A stretch of DNA of 64,000 nucleotides, taken from positions 107,234,644 through 107,298,643 of the forward strand of contig NC_053391.1 in assembly GCF_905171765.1 (NCBI RefSeq), read 5' to 3'. How positions within the stretch are numbered: position 1 is the first letter of the stretch; every line of letters starts with the position of its first letter. Of the stretch, positions 1 through 11,251 are shown piece by piece. The notes beneath the pieces are model-generated. The model searched no databases. It saw nothing but the letters and a program-made list of their open reading frames with translations, and was not told where the DNA came from. Origin of the DNA: Bufo bufo. Lineage: Eukaryota > Chordata > Amphibia > Anura > Bufonidae. The position numbers were made by a program, and so were the translations under genes.

Positions 1-721
1 CTGGTCCACCCAGGAAATCGAGCCAAAAAGGTTGTCCAGTCAATCAGCCCAAGACCTCTGGTACATCCGAAAGTACACCTAGCAGTTGCAGCTGGGACAA
101 TGGGGGACAGCAAGCCTCCACCCGTGGTCTCCACTCCTCACAAGCACACCACACGCCGAATCCGGGTGGGGGGAGGCCACAGAACACAGACCTCACTCAC
201 GGCTCCACCAACGTCTACAGCCAATCACCACCGCTCGCCCGCAATCAGCGGACAGTCAGAAGAGAGAGAAGCGCAGCGGTGCGTGCGGCTCACCAGACTC
301 CACCGCACGGTCAGCAGGGCCAGGATGAGAGGGGCACAAGGCATCCACCAAAGGATCGACGGGGCTAGGACAAAGCGTGGCACATACTCCGGCTCCAGAC
401 GGGTCGCGCTGTCTCCCGACATCCACTCAAGGTAGGGAAACTAAACTATACCTCAGCCGTACATCGTGGGGACCTCAGCCGTACAGCGCAGGATCCATCA
501 CTTAGCCAATGCGTCCAGGAGTATAGCCTCGTGTGCCGAGTCCCGTGTTCCGCTCAAGACAGCTCCCGATTTGCAACAGAAGTGCACGCTCTCCAAGCTG
601 GTCACTCGCCGGGCTCCGCGTACCGCATCAGAGCAGGAGGTAGAGCAGGAGGCATGGGGAGAGGGAGAGGCGGCGTAGGGAGAAGCGCGACACGCACCCC
701 TACGTCATGCCGCTAGGTCTG
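1..721. other. GC-rich segment, no gene recognised
   Basis: This segment is richer in G+C and CpG than most of the window. Its short open frames overlap on both strands, have no domain or motif I recognise and look like chance frames in GC-rich DNA. It could be the flank or untranslated part of a mobile element, but I see no terminal repeats or target duplication to support that. Confidence 0.3.
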
Positions 722-772
722 TGCACCTGCAGAGCTGCTATGCACCTGCAGAGCTGCTATGCAGAGCTGCTA
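722..772. repeat. Short tandem repeat, 19-bp unit
   Basis: The unit TGCACCTGCAGAGCTGCTA occurs twice in a row and is followed by a partial third copy that lacks the first six bases. It lies at the boundary between the GC-rich segment and the A/T-rich DNA that follows. Confidence 0.8.
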
Positions 773-846
773 TTAAATTAATGGCACTTTCCAATAAATA
801 ATAATCTAAAAAAAAATGCACAAGGGCAACAAAAGTCTGGAAAAGC

Positions 847-1208
847 AAGTGTAACATAGTAACATAGTATATAAGGCCGAAAAAAGACATCGGTCCATCC
901 AGTTCGGCCTGTTATCCTGCAAGTTGATCCAGAGGAAGGCAAAAAAAAAACTGCGAGGTACAAGCCAATTTTCCCCCACTTAAGGGGGGGAAATTTCCTT
1001 CCCGACTCCAATAAGGCAATCAGAATAACTCCCTGGATCAACGACCGATTTCTAGTAGCTATAGCCTGTAATATTATTACACTCCAGAAATACATCCAGT
1101 CCCCTCTTGAATTCTTTAATTGTACTCACCATCACCACCTCCTCAGGCAGAGAGTTCCATAGTCTCACTGCTCTTACCGTAAATAATACTTTTGTATGTT
1201 TGTGTACT
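847..1208 (-). mobile_element. CR1-type LINE, 3' end fragment
   Basis: Read on the minus strand, this matches the last part of the longer CR1 LINE at 18.7-23.7 kb: the end of ORF2 followed by the 3' untranslated region. Both end in a 3' tail containing the motif ACATAGTAACATAGTATATA on the plus strand. The copy is strongly 5'-truncated, which is typical of LINE insertions, and it has diverged by substitutions and small indels. It abuts the Tc1-like remnant that starts near 1209. It cannot encode anything. Confidence 0.8.
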
Positions 1209-1430
1209 AAGTGGTACTAATAGAAAAAAACAACTGGAGCAGCAATTTGCTACTTAATCACATGACAGGGTATAAAAAGGGCATGTTAGAGAGGCAGAGT
1301 CTCTCGGACTGAAAGATGGACAGATGTTCAACAATTTGTGTAAAACTGCATCTAATAATTGTGGGACAATTTCACAAAAGTGTTCCTCAATGTAAAATTT
1401 CAAAGACTAAATATCTCACCATCTACAGTA
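1209..1430 (+). mobile_element. Tc1-like transposon remnant, piece 1 (N-terminal coding region)
   Basis: This is the start of a decayed Tc1/mariner-superfamily transposon that continues at 3482, 4360 and 12033. It covers the leader and the helix-turn-helix end of the transposase. The match is to a Tc1 family common in fish and frogs and was made from memory of that family, so the name is an inference. The frame is broken by substitutions and small indels. The sequence stops inside the N-terminal domain, where a ~2 kb insertion begins. Confidence 0.6.
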
Positions 1431-3481
1431 AGTGTATTATAAGGGTATTTTTAAGTACTGATTGGTTCTGTCCCCTTTAATTTTGCCTCTTTTATATTAC
1501 TTTTAGTATTCTGTGTAAGGATATTCCTTGTAATCTAGTACCCATCTCCCATTGTGCTTATAAGGCTACATTGCAGAGTGATCTCAGAGACATACGTGCT
1601 GCACACTGGAGGAGGGGCTGATGGGAATAACTGTGGTCTGCACCAACAATTAGGGGGGACTCCACTTGGAACTTCATGCTAGTTAGGATGTAAGTATTGA
1701 TTTGCCCTATCTCCTATACACCCTGGGGTGTCGGTCATGTGGTAGACAGGCTGACCAGGTCCTACCCCATATTGCATATGTAGGTTACTGATAATTATTA
1801 ACTTTTTAAGGTTTGGGAATCACCTGATTATTGTTCACGAAATGGAATCCCACTGGACCACCTTCTAAGAGGATTCTCCCTGAGGACTTATTTTTCTGTT
1901 CGGACATGTGATGACCAGTTTATCTTGTATGTCCCACGACCATCTGTCACAGATAGTTATTGGATGCTGCAACCTTTTGCAATGCCATTTTTTCAAAAAA
2001 ACTTCTTTAATCCTGGGACCTTGGCGTGGGGCGCTGTGGATCATGGCACGGAGCAAATTCTCTTTTTTGTAATTCATTTCTTAGTTTTCCCTTTTTTTTT
2101 TTTTTTTTTTTAAACTAGATAAAACTCTGGGGTAATCAAAAACAAGGATCAAAAGATAGGAGTGAGGTTTTTTATGTGTATCTAGACATCTCTGGGTGTG
2201 GCACCATGCGGCCGAATTAACATGCCAAGTCATTTTTTTGACAGGTGGTTAATTCTGCACATGATTTAACCATAGATATCTAATATGGGTTCTATCTTTG
2301 GGCACTGATACTGCCCTCTAGTGCACTAATTAATATAATAAAATATAAATAAAAAATAATAATGATATAAAAAATGTTTTATTTTGAGGTTAATAGGTAT
2401 TTATAATAACCATTATCACTATCATTATTTATAATTTTTTCACTTCCTTTTTTTCAGCTCATTTCACTTCTTTTGTTGTGTTTTCACTGTGTTTCCTATT
2501 GGATGTACATTTGTCTCATTTCTCTTATTTTGATCTCTGTGTTTTGGCTATATTCCCCTGCTTTTGATCTCCTGACTTTTCGCCCATTGAAACCTATTCA
2601 TAAATACCGCGCATATCTTTGCAAGTTTTTTTTCTTTTTATCTCTTCTCCCTTGTTGCTCTGTGCGCATCCGCAGCCTCCCTCGCCGCGGCATACCCTGT
2701 GATCTACGTCACATCCGACTGCTGACACGCAGTGGGAGTCTTGGGAGCCGGCGCGTGCTGCTACATCCGGTCTCTGGAACGCAGCGCGGGCCGGCTCGGA
2801 TAGGCGCATGCGCGGACGGCATATCCGGACGCCGTTCGCTTTCTACAATTACTCCACATGTACATTATGGGAGGTTTCCTCATGCGCCCCTCTGTTCCTC
2901 TTTGCTAATGAGGTGGCCACCGCCCCCTCTTTCCATCTGGGACCAGGACGCAGGTAAAACGCATTACCATTTGATTACTGAGTACATATATACCTGATGA
3001 TTGACTACTAGGAATCAGGCACTCCTGAGGAAGCCAGCAAGTCTGGCGATACGCGTTCGGCTTGTCTTCTGACCGCCACACATGCCCCCCATCATGCCAT
3101 TTTTATGATAAGTATTTGATTCTTATTTATTGTTGATGGATTTCATGCACCTTATGTTGCTACATGCTGATGGATGTGGGGGTCTGTATATGAATTTGTG
3201 GTAATTCAGATGGGCATGTGCCGATATACGGCTTACATGGCCCAGATTTGTTGTATACAACGATTTTAACTCATTTTATGTTGTGTCTGTTGCCTTCAAT
3301 AAATTAGTAATTTTGTAGATGTGCGGCTCCTGTCTCGGTATTCTTTTTCTTTTTTGAAAAATTATTAACTTTTTGTTACTCTGTATGGGATTTGTATGTT
3401 TTATCTTATATTTAATCACACTTAGTAAATATTTTATTCTCATTCTGCTTATTCATTCTCAAATCTTTTTAATTTAGCTTA
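1431..3481. mobile_element. Retroelement-like insert splitting the Tc1 remnant
   Basis: About 2 kb separates two adjoining parts of the Tc1-like transposase. It carries no convincing coding sequence; the longest frame, at 2473-2997, is T-rich and GC-rich by turns and has no motif. It contains a 20-base poly-T run near 2093-2112, a GC-rich block at 2660-2840, a hammerhead-like motif at 3025-3052 and an AATAAA at 3298. This combination resembles the non-coding ends of Penelope-like elements, but the assignment is tentative because I could not define target duplications for this insert. Confidence 0.4.
3025..3052 (+). ncRNA. Degenerate hammerhead-ribozyme-like motif
   Basis: The order of elements is CTGAGGA (3025-3031), then a helix GCCAG/CTGGC (3033-3037 with 3043-3047) closed by a short loop, then GATAC (3048-3052). 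Hammerhead ribozymes have CUGANGA, stem II and GAAA(C) in this order. Here the first core block fits, stem II is well paired, but the second block reads GAUA rather than GAAA, so catalytic activity is unlikely. Hammerheads are known from Penelope-like elements, including amphibian ones; that this is such a relic is an inference. Confidence 0.45.
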
Positions 3482-3549
3482 CAGCAAGGGACAAGGTCAT
3501 CAATATAGGATGCTTGTGATCTATAGGTCTTCAGGCAGCACTGCATTAA
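3482..3549 (+). mobile_element. Tc1-like transposon remnant, piece 2
   Basis: A short stretch that continues the Tc1-like transposase after the insert at 1431-3481. It ends with ACTGCATTAA (3540-3549), which is repeated exactly at 4360-4369 where the transposase resumes. It is therefore the left copy of a target-site duplication made by the 810-bp insert that follows. Confidence 0.6.
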
Positions 3550-4359
3550 CCACCTAACTGTTTTGCCCCAGTCCAGCTTCAGCAGTGGGGAGGACTGCAT
3601 TACATGCTGCTATCTCCTGAATGGTAGCAGCTAGAAACAACTGTTCTTGTTTGAAAGCTGGCATTCCAAGTTTTCAGACAATACCAAAAGGACAGCAATA
3701 TGTTCAGTACAGGAGAAGATATCACTGATAGACATCGGGATGCTGTGAATGCAGGTATTACCCATTATTCCCAACTCTATTTCTAACAGTGATTTATCCT
3801 CTGTTGCTCGGACTTTAGCTGTCATCTTGTATGAAAGCGTGGAATGTCAGCTTTCAAACAAGACCAGTTGCATGTTTCTAGCTGCTACCATTCTGGAGAA
3901 AGCAGCATCTAAAGCAGCCCTCCCCCCTCCAGTTAGCTACTTTTCCCACTGCCAAAGCTGGACTCGGCAAAACAGTTAGGTGGCTAAAAACAAAGAAGCA
4001 TCCCTTGGCGCAAGTGACCAGCTAGAAGATCCATATATATATGCAGAATAAATATTTAGAATCTACGCATATTGGATCTTCTGGCTGGTCGCTTGCGCCG
4101 AGGGATGCTTCTTTGTCTTGGCAATTTCTAAATCTTCTTGGGGAATCAGGTATCTCTGATAAGAATAGTTCCATCCGTGGCTACAGACCAACCAATCCTG
4201 GGATCTACTTTGTATCCGATGAGCTTCTTCTAGAGTTGTGCCTAAGGTTAGCACAACCTTTCAAGGTGAGCCTCCCATTTGGAGTGGAATACTTACCTCA
4301 TCTGTTTGATATTACCCTATGGTGCGCCTTTCTCTTTACCAGCAGACATCACCTGTATT
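3550..4359. mobile_element. 810-bp insert with 10-bp target duplication and two inverted-repeat blocks
   Basis: The insert is bounded by ACTGCATTAA on both sides (3540-3549 and 4360-4369), inside a Tc1-like transposase. Its first half, 3550-3986, is a fold-back: CCACCTAACTGTTTTGCC at the left reappears inverted at the right end, with further paired blocks inward. A second inverted repeat lies at about 3989-4033 and 4072-4121. A duplication of this length points to a LINE- or Penelope-type integration rather than a cut-and-paste MITE. It has no coding sequence; the 130-codon frame at 4041-4433 runs across the insert border and is spurious. Confidence 0.6.
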
Positions 4360-4561
4360 ACTGCATTAAAAACAGGCAGAATTCTGTACAGAAAATCACT
4401 GCATGGGCTAAGGAACACTCCCAGAGTCTGTGAACATAGTTAGTCATGCAATCCAAAAATGCAAGTTAAAGCTGTATGATGCAAAGAAGAAGCTATGTGT
4501 CAACATCATCTAGAAATAACGCAGTCTTCTGTGGGCCAAAGCTCATTTAAAATCAATTAAG
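4360..4561 (+). mobile_element. Tc1-like transposon remnant, piece 3
   Basis: The transposase resumes after the 810-bp insert and covers the middle of the N-terminal half, up to the linker before the first catalytic aspartate. It ends with AAAATCAATTAAG (4549-4561). The near-identical AAAATGGATTAAG (12033-12045) starts the next piece, so these are the two target copies around the LINE at 4561-12032. Confidence 0.65.
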
Positions 4562-4971
4562 GGGGGGGGCGTCGTCTGGCTGCCGAAGCTGATGGCCGCA
4601 TAGTGCCGGCGCTCCTGCACAGACACCGCTAAAAAGCAACTTATACACAGCACAGCGCACTCCCACCACCGCGAACTGCACGGGAGAATGCTTCCAAGTG
4701 ATGACTGGGTTCAAGAAATGGGTGGTCATGCACTCGAAACGTACAAAATTCTATTTTAGCAGAGAGGCCGGGGATTTATGGCGCCGGAGGTACAGCTCCT
4801 TCCTCACCTCAGCGCGCCGCATCTCCAGACCGCCCACGGAGCCCTCTGGCGCCCGATCTTCCCCGATCCTACTCTGACCCTGCGCTGCTGAGAGAAGCAG
4901 ACCGGAGAGATTACTCTCCCCAGACGGCAGAAGTAGCGCGATCCTCGGCTCAGACCGACACCCAGGACCCG

Positions 4972-6075
4972 GTGAGTGGCACCCCTGCCTCCCATCCTTC
5001 CTCGCCTGCACACTATGAGGCCTTCTCATTACCAGCAGATGACGCCGAGCCCTTAAACACCCGGCGGGCGTCGGAAGACACTCCACAGGCTGCATTATAT
5101 TCCACCCAGGCAGTGTCTCCGGGAGCCCCATCTCTGTTATTACAAAGCCCTGCGCCATTCAATAAGCAGCAGGCTTCTGAGGCCTGGAGGGGAAACGTGC
5201 CATGCAATAGTGCTGCAGAGGAATTTTCAAATACCTCAGGAGAAGATGGAGAGTCGCCTTTTTTACAATTTCAAGTCTCTGACACGGCCCTAGCAGACAC
5301 GGCCATGCGGAACATGCTGCTTGTACAGAGGCGTTCTATGTTACTGGACCTAAAGTCCATTATAGCACCATTGCGTTCTGATATTGACCACTTAGGTGCC
5401 AGAACTGACCATTTGGAAAATAAATTCGGAGACTTTGCTGCTTCGCATAACTCTCTCATTGATGCCTATAATGAGTTAGAGGAAGAAGTTACAAATATTA
5501 AAGCTAAATTGGCCGATCTTGAAGACCAGAGCCGACGTAATAATATTAAGCTTAGAGGGATTCCTGAATCTGTTCCACCTAAGGACATCCCAGAGTTTGT
5601 TTGGTCTCTTCTTAAAGCTACTCTTCCGAATTGTTCTGACCGCGATCCAGAGATTGACCGAGCGCACAGGGTGCCCCGCCCGCGACATCTGGATGAGTCG
5701 GTGCCGTGAGATGTACTCGCAAGGATCCACTTTTTCAAGATCAAAGAACAATTAATGTCTGCTGCCAGGAAAAATGGAGGCCTGCCTGCTCCGTTCCATA
5801 AAGTTCTTCTATTTGCGGATCTGTCTGCACACACTTTACGTATGAGGAGACTCCTATCACTGATCACATCCACTCTGCACAAAGCCCAAGTGCCTTACCG
5901 CTGGGGATTCCCGTTTTTTTTGCTAATTCACTACAAGGGAGAATTCCACGTGGCGAAAACCTTGGAGGAGGGTCGCACGCTTTTGAAAGGATGGAACATT
6001 CCTATCACTGTCCCGGGAGATGACCACCGCTCTGCTCCAGCCAAAGTTCCCAAGGACTGGTCAAGAGTGCGCTGA
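4972..6075 (+). pseudogene. LINE ORF1 (L1-type RNA-binding protein), frameshifted
   Basis: ORF1 of L1-type elements encodes a coiled-coil, RNA-binding chaperone that packages the element RNA. Here the first ~100 codons are rich in Ser, Pro and Ala. A heptad-rich region follows from about 5340 to 5520, then the family signature LEDQSRRNNIKLRGIPES and the RNA-binding segment with DRAHR. The first frame ends at 5709; a frameshift near 5705 carries the reading into a second frame that continues to 6075. The open frame begins with GTG at 4972 and no in-frame ATG stands near it, so the true start is unresolved. Confidence 0.8.
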
Positions 6076-6436
6076 ATCCTATAGCTTTTAGTGGGTTTAC
6101 CCCACTTTCAGGTGTCGTATGCTCTGATGGGTATTTTCCTTAATCTGTTTTGCTTTTAGGTTACAGACAAGACTTTTTCCCTACTATTTTATCAGAACGT
6201 GCCCTAACGGGCCTGGAACGTTCTGTTTCTGTTACTGTGAGTTACTGTTTTATTTCCTCTCACTTTTCTTATTTATTTATTTTTTTAGAAGGCTATGTGT
6301 GATGCCTATTTATTGCTTATACATTCTTATGTTGCCTATGCCTTGGAGATATGGACGCCCTCCCTGGGAGGCGTTCCATATCGTACTCTTACAATTCTAA
6401 AAGCTGGTTATAGAATGCTTTTTATTCTGATATACT

Positions 6437-8919
6437 ATGGTGATAACATTTGCTAGCTTAAATGCTAACGGATTGAACAGCCCAATGCGTAGGACATATT
6501 TGTGGAGAGAGGCTAGGGGATTGAACTGCGATGTGCTAAGTGTGCAGGAGACGCACTTGCTGCAACAAGATGGCTTTCGATTGCGAAGTGTGCATTACCC
6601 ACATATTTACCAGTCTCATTTCCAATCCAAGTCCAGGGGGGTCATGCTTTTAAAAACTCGGTGGCCTTTTCTCATATTGATGACTATGCTGACCCTCAGG
6701 GTCGATTTCTTATACTAATTTGCACTTTGAATACCGAAATCTTCACGATTGTGTCCCTATATGCCCCTAACCAAGGCCAACTACCCTTTTTTTAGAAAAT
6801 TAATGAAGCTAGTCCGCAATAAACAGCAAGGGAAAGTAGTAATTTGTGGAGATTTTAACCTGACAGCTTATCCATCAATAGATACGTCATCCACATCATT
6901 GAGAAATGGTCCTTCCCTGGCCTCTACTTTCTGGAAGGAGGAGCTCTATGATATATGGCGCATCCATCATGTATCTGCTAGAGACTATACTTTTCATTCT
7001 GGAGTACATAATATGTATTCTAGAATCGACATGTCTCTTGTATACAGGACGCTTCTCACTCACGCTAGAGACACCTCCCTAGAAACGATAAAATGGTCAG
7101 ACCATGCCGCCATAACCTTGGTGATTTCAGAAACCGTCAACTCTCCTCAGGTGTACTTATGGAGGAACAGTCCTACACTGTTAGCTAATCCACAATACGG
7201 AGCACGTATTGAATCAGATGTAAGGGACTTTTTCAGATTTAATGAATCTTCCCATACGGACCCGGTTGTTTTATGGAATGCGCATAAAGCTTGCATTCGA
7301 GGGTCATTCATTCAGCAGGGTGCGATACGTAGGAAACGGATGGAGGCGGAAATGTCAGCCCTTTTGTCTCAGATACAACACGCAGAGTCCAGGAATAAAA
7401 AGAAACCTACTCCCTCACTGGCAGAGGAACTTGGACGTCTTAGACAGGATTTAAGAAGCTATATGCTTTTTTCTCACGAAAAAATATTGCGGAAATCCAA
7501 AGCTAGGTATTATTCCCAGGATAATAAAGCTGGAAAGCTTTTAGCTGCTAAATTTGAAGCCCATCACATTAAAAGCCGCATTCCACACCTTATACATCCT
7601 ACCTCTCAGGAGAATCTTTATTCCCCTCTAGATATAGCAAATGGGTTCCAAGCGTACTATTATGACCTCTATAATTTAAAAAATTCTCATCCTACCCTGA
7701 CAGAACTGGGAGACATGGTTGACTCCTATCTAAACTCCCTACATCTACCCAAGTTAAATAGTACCCAACTTCAGACTCTCAACTCTTATATTTCAACGGA
7801 GGAAGTAGAGGCGGTGATTGCGTCTCTTCCCAGCGACAGGGTCCCTGGACCGGATGAATTTGCGAATCATTATTATAAACATTTTAAGACCTTGTTAAGC
7901 CCGTACCTGAAAAACTTTTGTCAGGCAGCTATGGATTCTGGGGACTTACCGTCCGAGAATCTGCAAGCCCTTATTATCACGATCCCTAAGCCCGGAAAAC
8001 CTCCTGACAGACCCCAGAACTTCAGGCCCATTTCCCTCCTAAATCAGGATGTGAAAATCTACGCTAAATTATTAGCTATTAGAGTGGAAAAAATCCTCCC
8101 CTCTATAATACATGTAGATCAGGCTGGCTTTGTCCCGTCTCAGCAGACTTATTTCAATACTAGACATCTGTTAAGGGTGTTACATCACATGAAGGCCTGC
8201 GGGACTCCCATGCTGGCTTTGGCCTTGGACGCTGAGAAGGCGTTTGACAGGCTGCGCTGGTTGTTCGCCTTCTCAGTGCTCCGGCTTTATACAGCAATCC
8301 CACTGCTAGGACTTTTGCTAATGGGGCCCTGTCGGACTCGTTTGCCCTTACGAACAGAACTAGGCAAGGTTGCCCCCTGTCGCCCCTTATATTTATTATA
8401 GCTATGGAACCATTGGCTCAAGCGATTAGACAGGACACAGCTATTTCTGGGGTAGTGATCGGAGGGCGGTTGCATACAATCTCTTTATACGCAGACGACG
8501 TATTTCTATCTCTTACAAACCCGGAACAATCCTTAGCGGCGATGGCCCAAATCTCCCGCTGTGGGGAACTTTCGTATTACCATCTGAACTCTGCTAAAAC
8601 GCAAGCACTACCGGTTAATATCCCAGTGAATGTGGTGGCGAGCCTTCAGAGGGATCGGCTGTTCGACTGGCAGCCTCGCAGAATTAAATATCTAGGCACA
8701 ATTATGACCGCATCCATGACTCACCTTTAGACCTTAAATTACGAATTCGCTCCTCCTATCCACAGAAAAGGAATACACTAAATACGACGACTCATGGCTT
8801 GGCAGGATAGCCTCATTTAAAATGTTCACCCTCCCAAAGTTTCTTTACTTATATCACACCCTGCCCATATGCCTTCCGGAAAGGTTCTTTTCCAGAGCGA
8901 ATGCTTTACTCTCTAAGTA
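6437..8919 (+). pseudogene. LINE ORF2: endonuclease and reverse transcriptase, disrupted
   Basis: ORF2 supplies the AP-type endonuclease and the reverse transcriptase for target-primed integration. Endonuclease motifs run in order: LNANGLNSP near the start, QETHL, CGDFNL at ~6850 and WSDHAAI at ~7095. Reverse transcriptase motifs follow: RPISLLNQDVKIYAKLLA (~8030), LDAEKAFDRL (~8225), RQGCPLSP (~8370) and the catalytic LYADDVFL (~8487). Local frameshifts lie around 6660-6790 and at ~8270-8330, and a stop occurs at 8730. Coding resemblance nevertheless continues to 8904, where a later insertion interrupts it. The endonuclease and the YADD box are present but no continuous protein is possible. 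Confidence 0.85.
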
Positions 8920-9256
8920 GAGAAAAGGGGGGTTCAGCAGCACTCCTTTGTGGAGGTTAGGAGGTGCTCAGTGGTAGGGGTACATGCAAATTTCATCAAA
9001 AGACCACGGCACTCTGTAAATATTTTAGTTGCTTATTTTATTTCATATCTTTTTTATATATCTTTTTTTTTTTGTATATCCATCCAAAAGTAATAGCCAC
9101 TGGCCAACGTTTCGGTCTAGTCTTAGACCTTGTTCACGGCCTTAGTTCTGTAGAGTATACTCTACAGAACTAAGACCGTGAACAAGGTCTAACACTAGAC
9201 CGAAACATTGGCCAGTGGCTATTACTTTTGGATGGATATACAAAAGAAAAAATATA

Positions 9257-10187
9257 CAGTACAGACCAAAAGTTTGGACACACCTTCTCATTCAAAGAGT
9301 TTTCTTTATTTTCATGACTATGAAAATTGTAGATTCACACTGAAGGCATCAAAACTATAAATTAACACATGTGGAATTATATACATAACAAACAAGTGTG
9401 AAACAACTGAAAATATGTCATATTCTAGGTTCTTCAAAGTAGCCACCTTTTGCTTTGATTACTGCTTTGCACACTCTTGGCATTCTCTTGATGAGCTTCA
9501 AGAGGTAGTCCCCTGAAATGGTTTTCACTTCACAGGTGTGCCCTGTCAGGTTTAATAAGTGGGATTTCTTGCCTTATAAATGGGGTTGGGACCATCAGTT
9601 GCGTTGAGGAGAAGTCAGGTGGATACACAGCTGATCGTCCTACTGAATAGACTATTAGAATTTGTATTATGGCAAGAAAAAAGCAGTAAAGAAAAACGAG
9701 TAGCCATCATTACTTTAAGAAATAAAGGTCAGTCAGTCAGCCGAAAAATTGGGAAAACTTTGAAAGTAAGGGCTATTTGACCATGAAGGAGAGTGATGGG
9801 GTGCTGCGCCAGATGACCTGGCCTCCACAGTCACCGGACCTGAACCCAATCGAGATGGTTTGGGGTGAGCTGGACTGCAGAGTGAAGGCAAAAGGGCCAA
9901 GTGCTAAGCATCTCTGGAAACTCCTTCAAGACTGTTGGAAGATCATTTCAGGGGACTACCTCTTGAAGCTCATCAAGAGAATGCCAAGAGTGTGCAAAGC
10001 AGTAATCAAAGCAAAAGGTGGCTACTTTGAAGAACCTAGAATATGACATATTTTCAGTTGTTTCACACTTGTTTGTTATGTATATAATTCCACATGTGTT
10101 AATTCATAGTTTTGATGCCTTCATAGTCATGAAAATAAAGAAAACTCTTTGAATGAGAAGGTGTGTCCAAACTTTTGGTCTGTACTG
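9257..10187 (+). mobile_element. Tc1-like element with long terminal inverted repeats, internally deleted
   Basis: The ends CAGTACAGACCAAAAGTTTG and its inverse are flanked by TA on both sides, the target choice of Tc1/mariner elements. The terminal inverted repeats are long, roughly 220 bases, and include a stretch that overlaps the transposase 3' end. The centre keeps the transposase start (ATG at 9669, stopped after a few codons) and the C-terminal part at 9777-10046, with PPQSPDLNPIEMVW containing the last catalytic glutamate. The middle of the gene, with both catalytic aspartates, is deleted. It could move only with a transposase supplied in trans. Confidence 0.85.
9777..10046 (+). pseudogene. 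Tc1-like transposase, C-terminal fragment
   Basis: This 89-codon frame encodes the end of a Tc1-type DDE transposase. The segment WPPQSPDLNPIEMVWGEL holds the third catalytic residue (Glu), and the tail ending in KAKGGYFEEPRI is typical of the family's C-terminus. The upstream ~230 residues, including the DNA-binding domain and the two aspartates, are missing because of the internal deletion, so no active enzyme can be made. Confidence 0.85.
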
Positions 10188-10276
10188 TATATATAAAAAA
10201 GATATATGAAATAAAATAAGCAACTAAAATATTTACAGAGTGCCGTGGTCTTTTGATGAAATTTACTCTCTAAGTA

Positions 10277-10722
10277 CACCTGGGGAAATAAGCGCCCGAG
10301 GATTGACCGCGCTATCATTACCAGAGAGCGACTTAAGGACGGCTTAGCCTTGCCGGATCTCAAACGATACTATATAGCAACGTTGGTTTCTATATTAAGG
10401 GGTTGGGTTGGGCCATCTTTGGACATACCATGGGTACATTTAGAGGAACATTTAACCAATGGATACTCCTTATCAGAGTTACTGCACCTTACTTTTTGGA
10501 ACGTCCCTCTGCCACAAGGTCTTAGCTCAACTGTTCAAGCATCTCTTGCTGCTTGGTCTAAGTACCATGCGTTGGCAGACGCAGAGGAACCCCCCACTCT
10601 TGCATCTATCCCCTTCTCACTGATCCAGTCTCTTTTGCCTCATTCTGACCTGTCATCCTGGCGATCGAACTCCATTCACTGTGTAGGGGACCTAATGGAG
10701 CAAGGAACACTGCAACCGTTTC
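10277..10722 (+). pseudogene. LINE ORF2, C-terminal part 1
   Basis: This continues the L1/Tx1-like ORF2 straight after the palindromic insert. It starts with the family block TWGNKRPRID, then a GLALPDLKRYY segment typical of the region downstream of the reverse transcriptase in L1-type LINEs. The frame is open up to the solo LTR at 10723, after which the same protein resumes at 11257. The 137-codon open frame here extends a few codons into the LTR, which is accidental. Confidence 0.85.
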
Positions 10723-11251
10723 TGTCACGGATGATGTTGCAGATAGCTGGAACTTATGAATAAACGTCCGACTGGCTTGATCCCAAACTAAGGAGCATAT
10801 AGGTGAGCCCTATAAAACCCTAAGAGCTCTCCCTGACTGTTATACCCATGCAAGGGTCTCAATGATAGACGATTGCATGCCCACATACCTAAGACTGTGC
10901 GACACCTGAAAACCCTATAATAGTGAGGGGACACCACCATCGGCTCCCTGCACTTAATACGGACGGAGTCAGGGTCACCTAGAATCAAGCCAGCAAAGAA
11001 ACACAATTCATGAAAAGACTTATCTGAGTAAACAGCAGCAGCAGCCTCCAGCAGTGAACACTTTATCCAGGAAGAAGTATAAACCGCAAAGTGAGGCAGT
11101 ATGGGAGGGAATATAAAGGGAGACGATTAGTCTAAATAGGTGACACCTGGGAGAAGGAAAGGAGATGACATAGTGAAACCAAAACAAAGAACATCCTGCA
11201 AGAAGTACAGAAGGACGTCTGCCAGACCTTCTCACAGAACTGGTGGTGACA
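10723..11251. mobile_element. Solo LTR (529 bp) inside the LINE
   Basis: The element starts TGTCACGG and ends GGTGACA, giving short inverted ends of the TG...CA type used by LTR retrotransposons. The pentanucleotide GTTTC flanks it on both sides (10718-10722 and 11252-11256). Joining the LINE across the two sites restores the ORF2 reading. No internal gag-pol region is present, so this is a solo LTR left by recombination between the two LTRs of a provirus-like copy. On the minus strand a TTTATATTCC box near 11115 could be the promoter, which would put the element in minus orientation; that is uncertain. Confidence 0.85.

Larger units (their letters stand above)
8920..10261. mobile_element. 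Palindromic retro-like insert with 15-bp target duplication
   Basis: TTTACTCTCTAAGTA occurs at 8905-8919 and again at 10262-10276, and the LINE reading resumes exactly after the second copy. Inside, ~70 bases starting near 8986 (AAATTTCATCAAAAGACCAC) return as an inverted copy that ends at 10263. A second perfect inverted repeat is centred at about 9157. The long duplication suggests target-primed insertion, as in Penelope-like elements. The right half hosts a Tc1-like element (9257-10187). Hammerhead-like blocks (GGTC...GACCGAAAC) occur on both strands around the 9157 centre. Confidence 0.7.

Noticed and set aside
2473..2997. 174-codon open frame
   Set aside because: It runs through a T-rich and then a GC-rich non-coding stretch, has no motif and no codon pattern of a real gene.
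4972..5207. Minus-strand frames opposite LINE ORF1
   Set aside because: Antisense shadows of the GC-rich ORF1; no motif.
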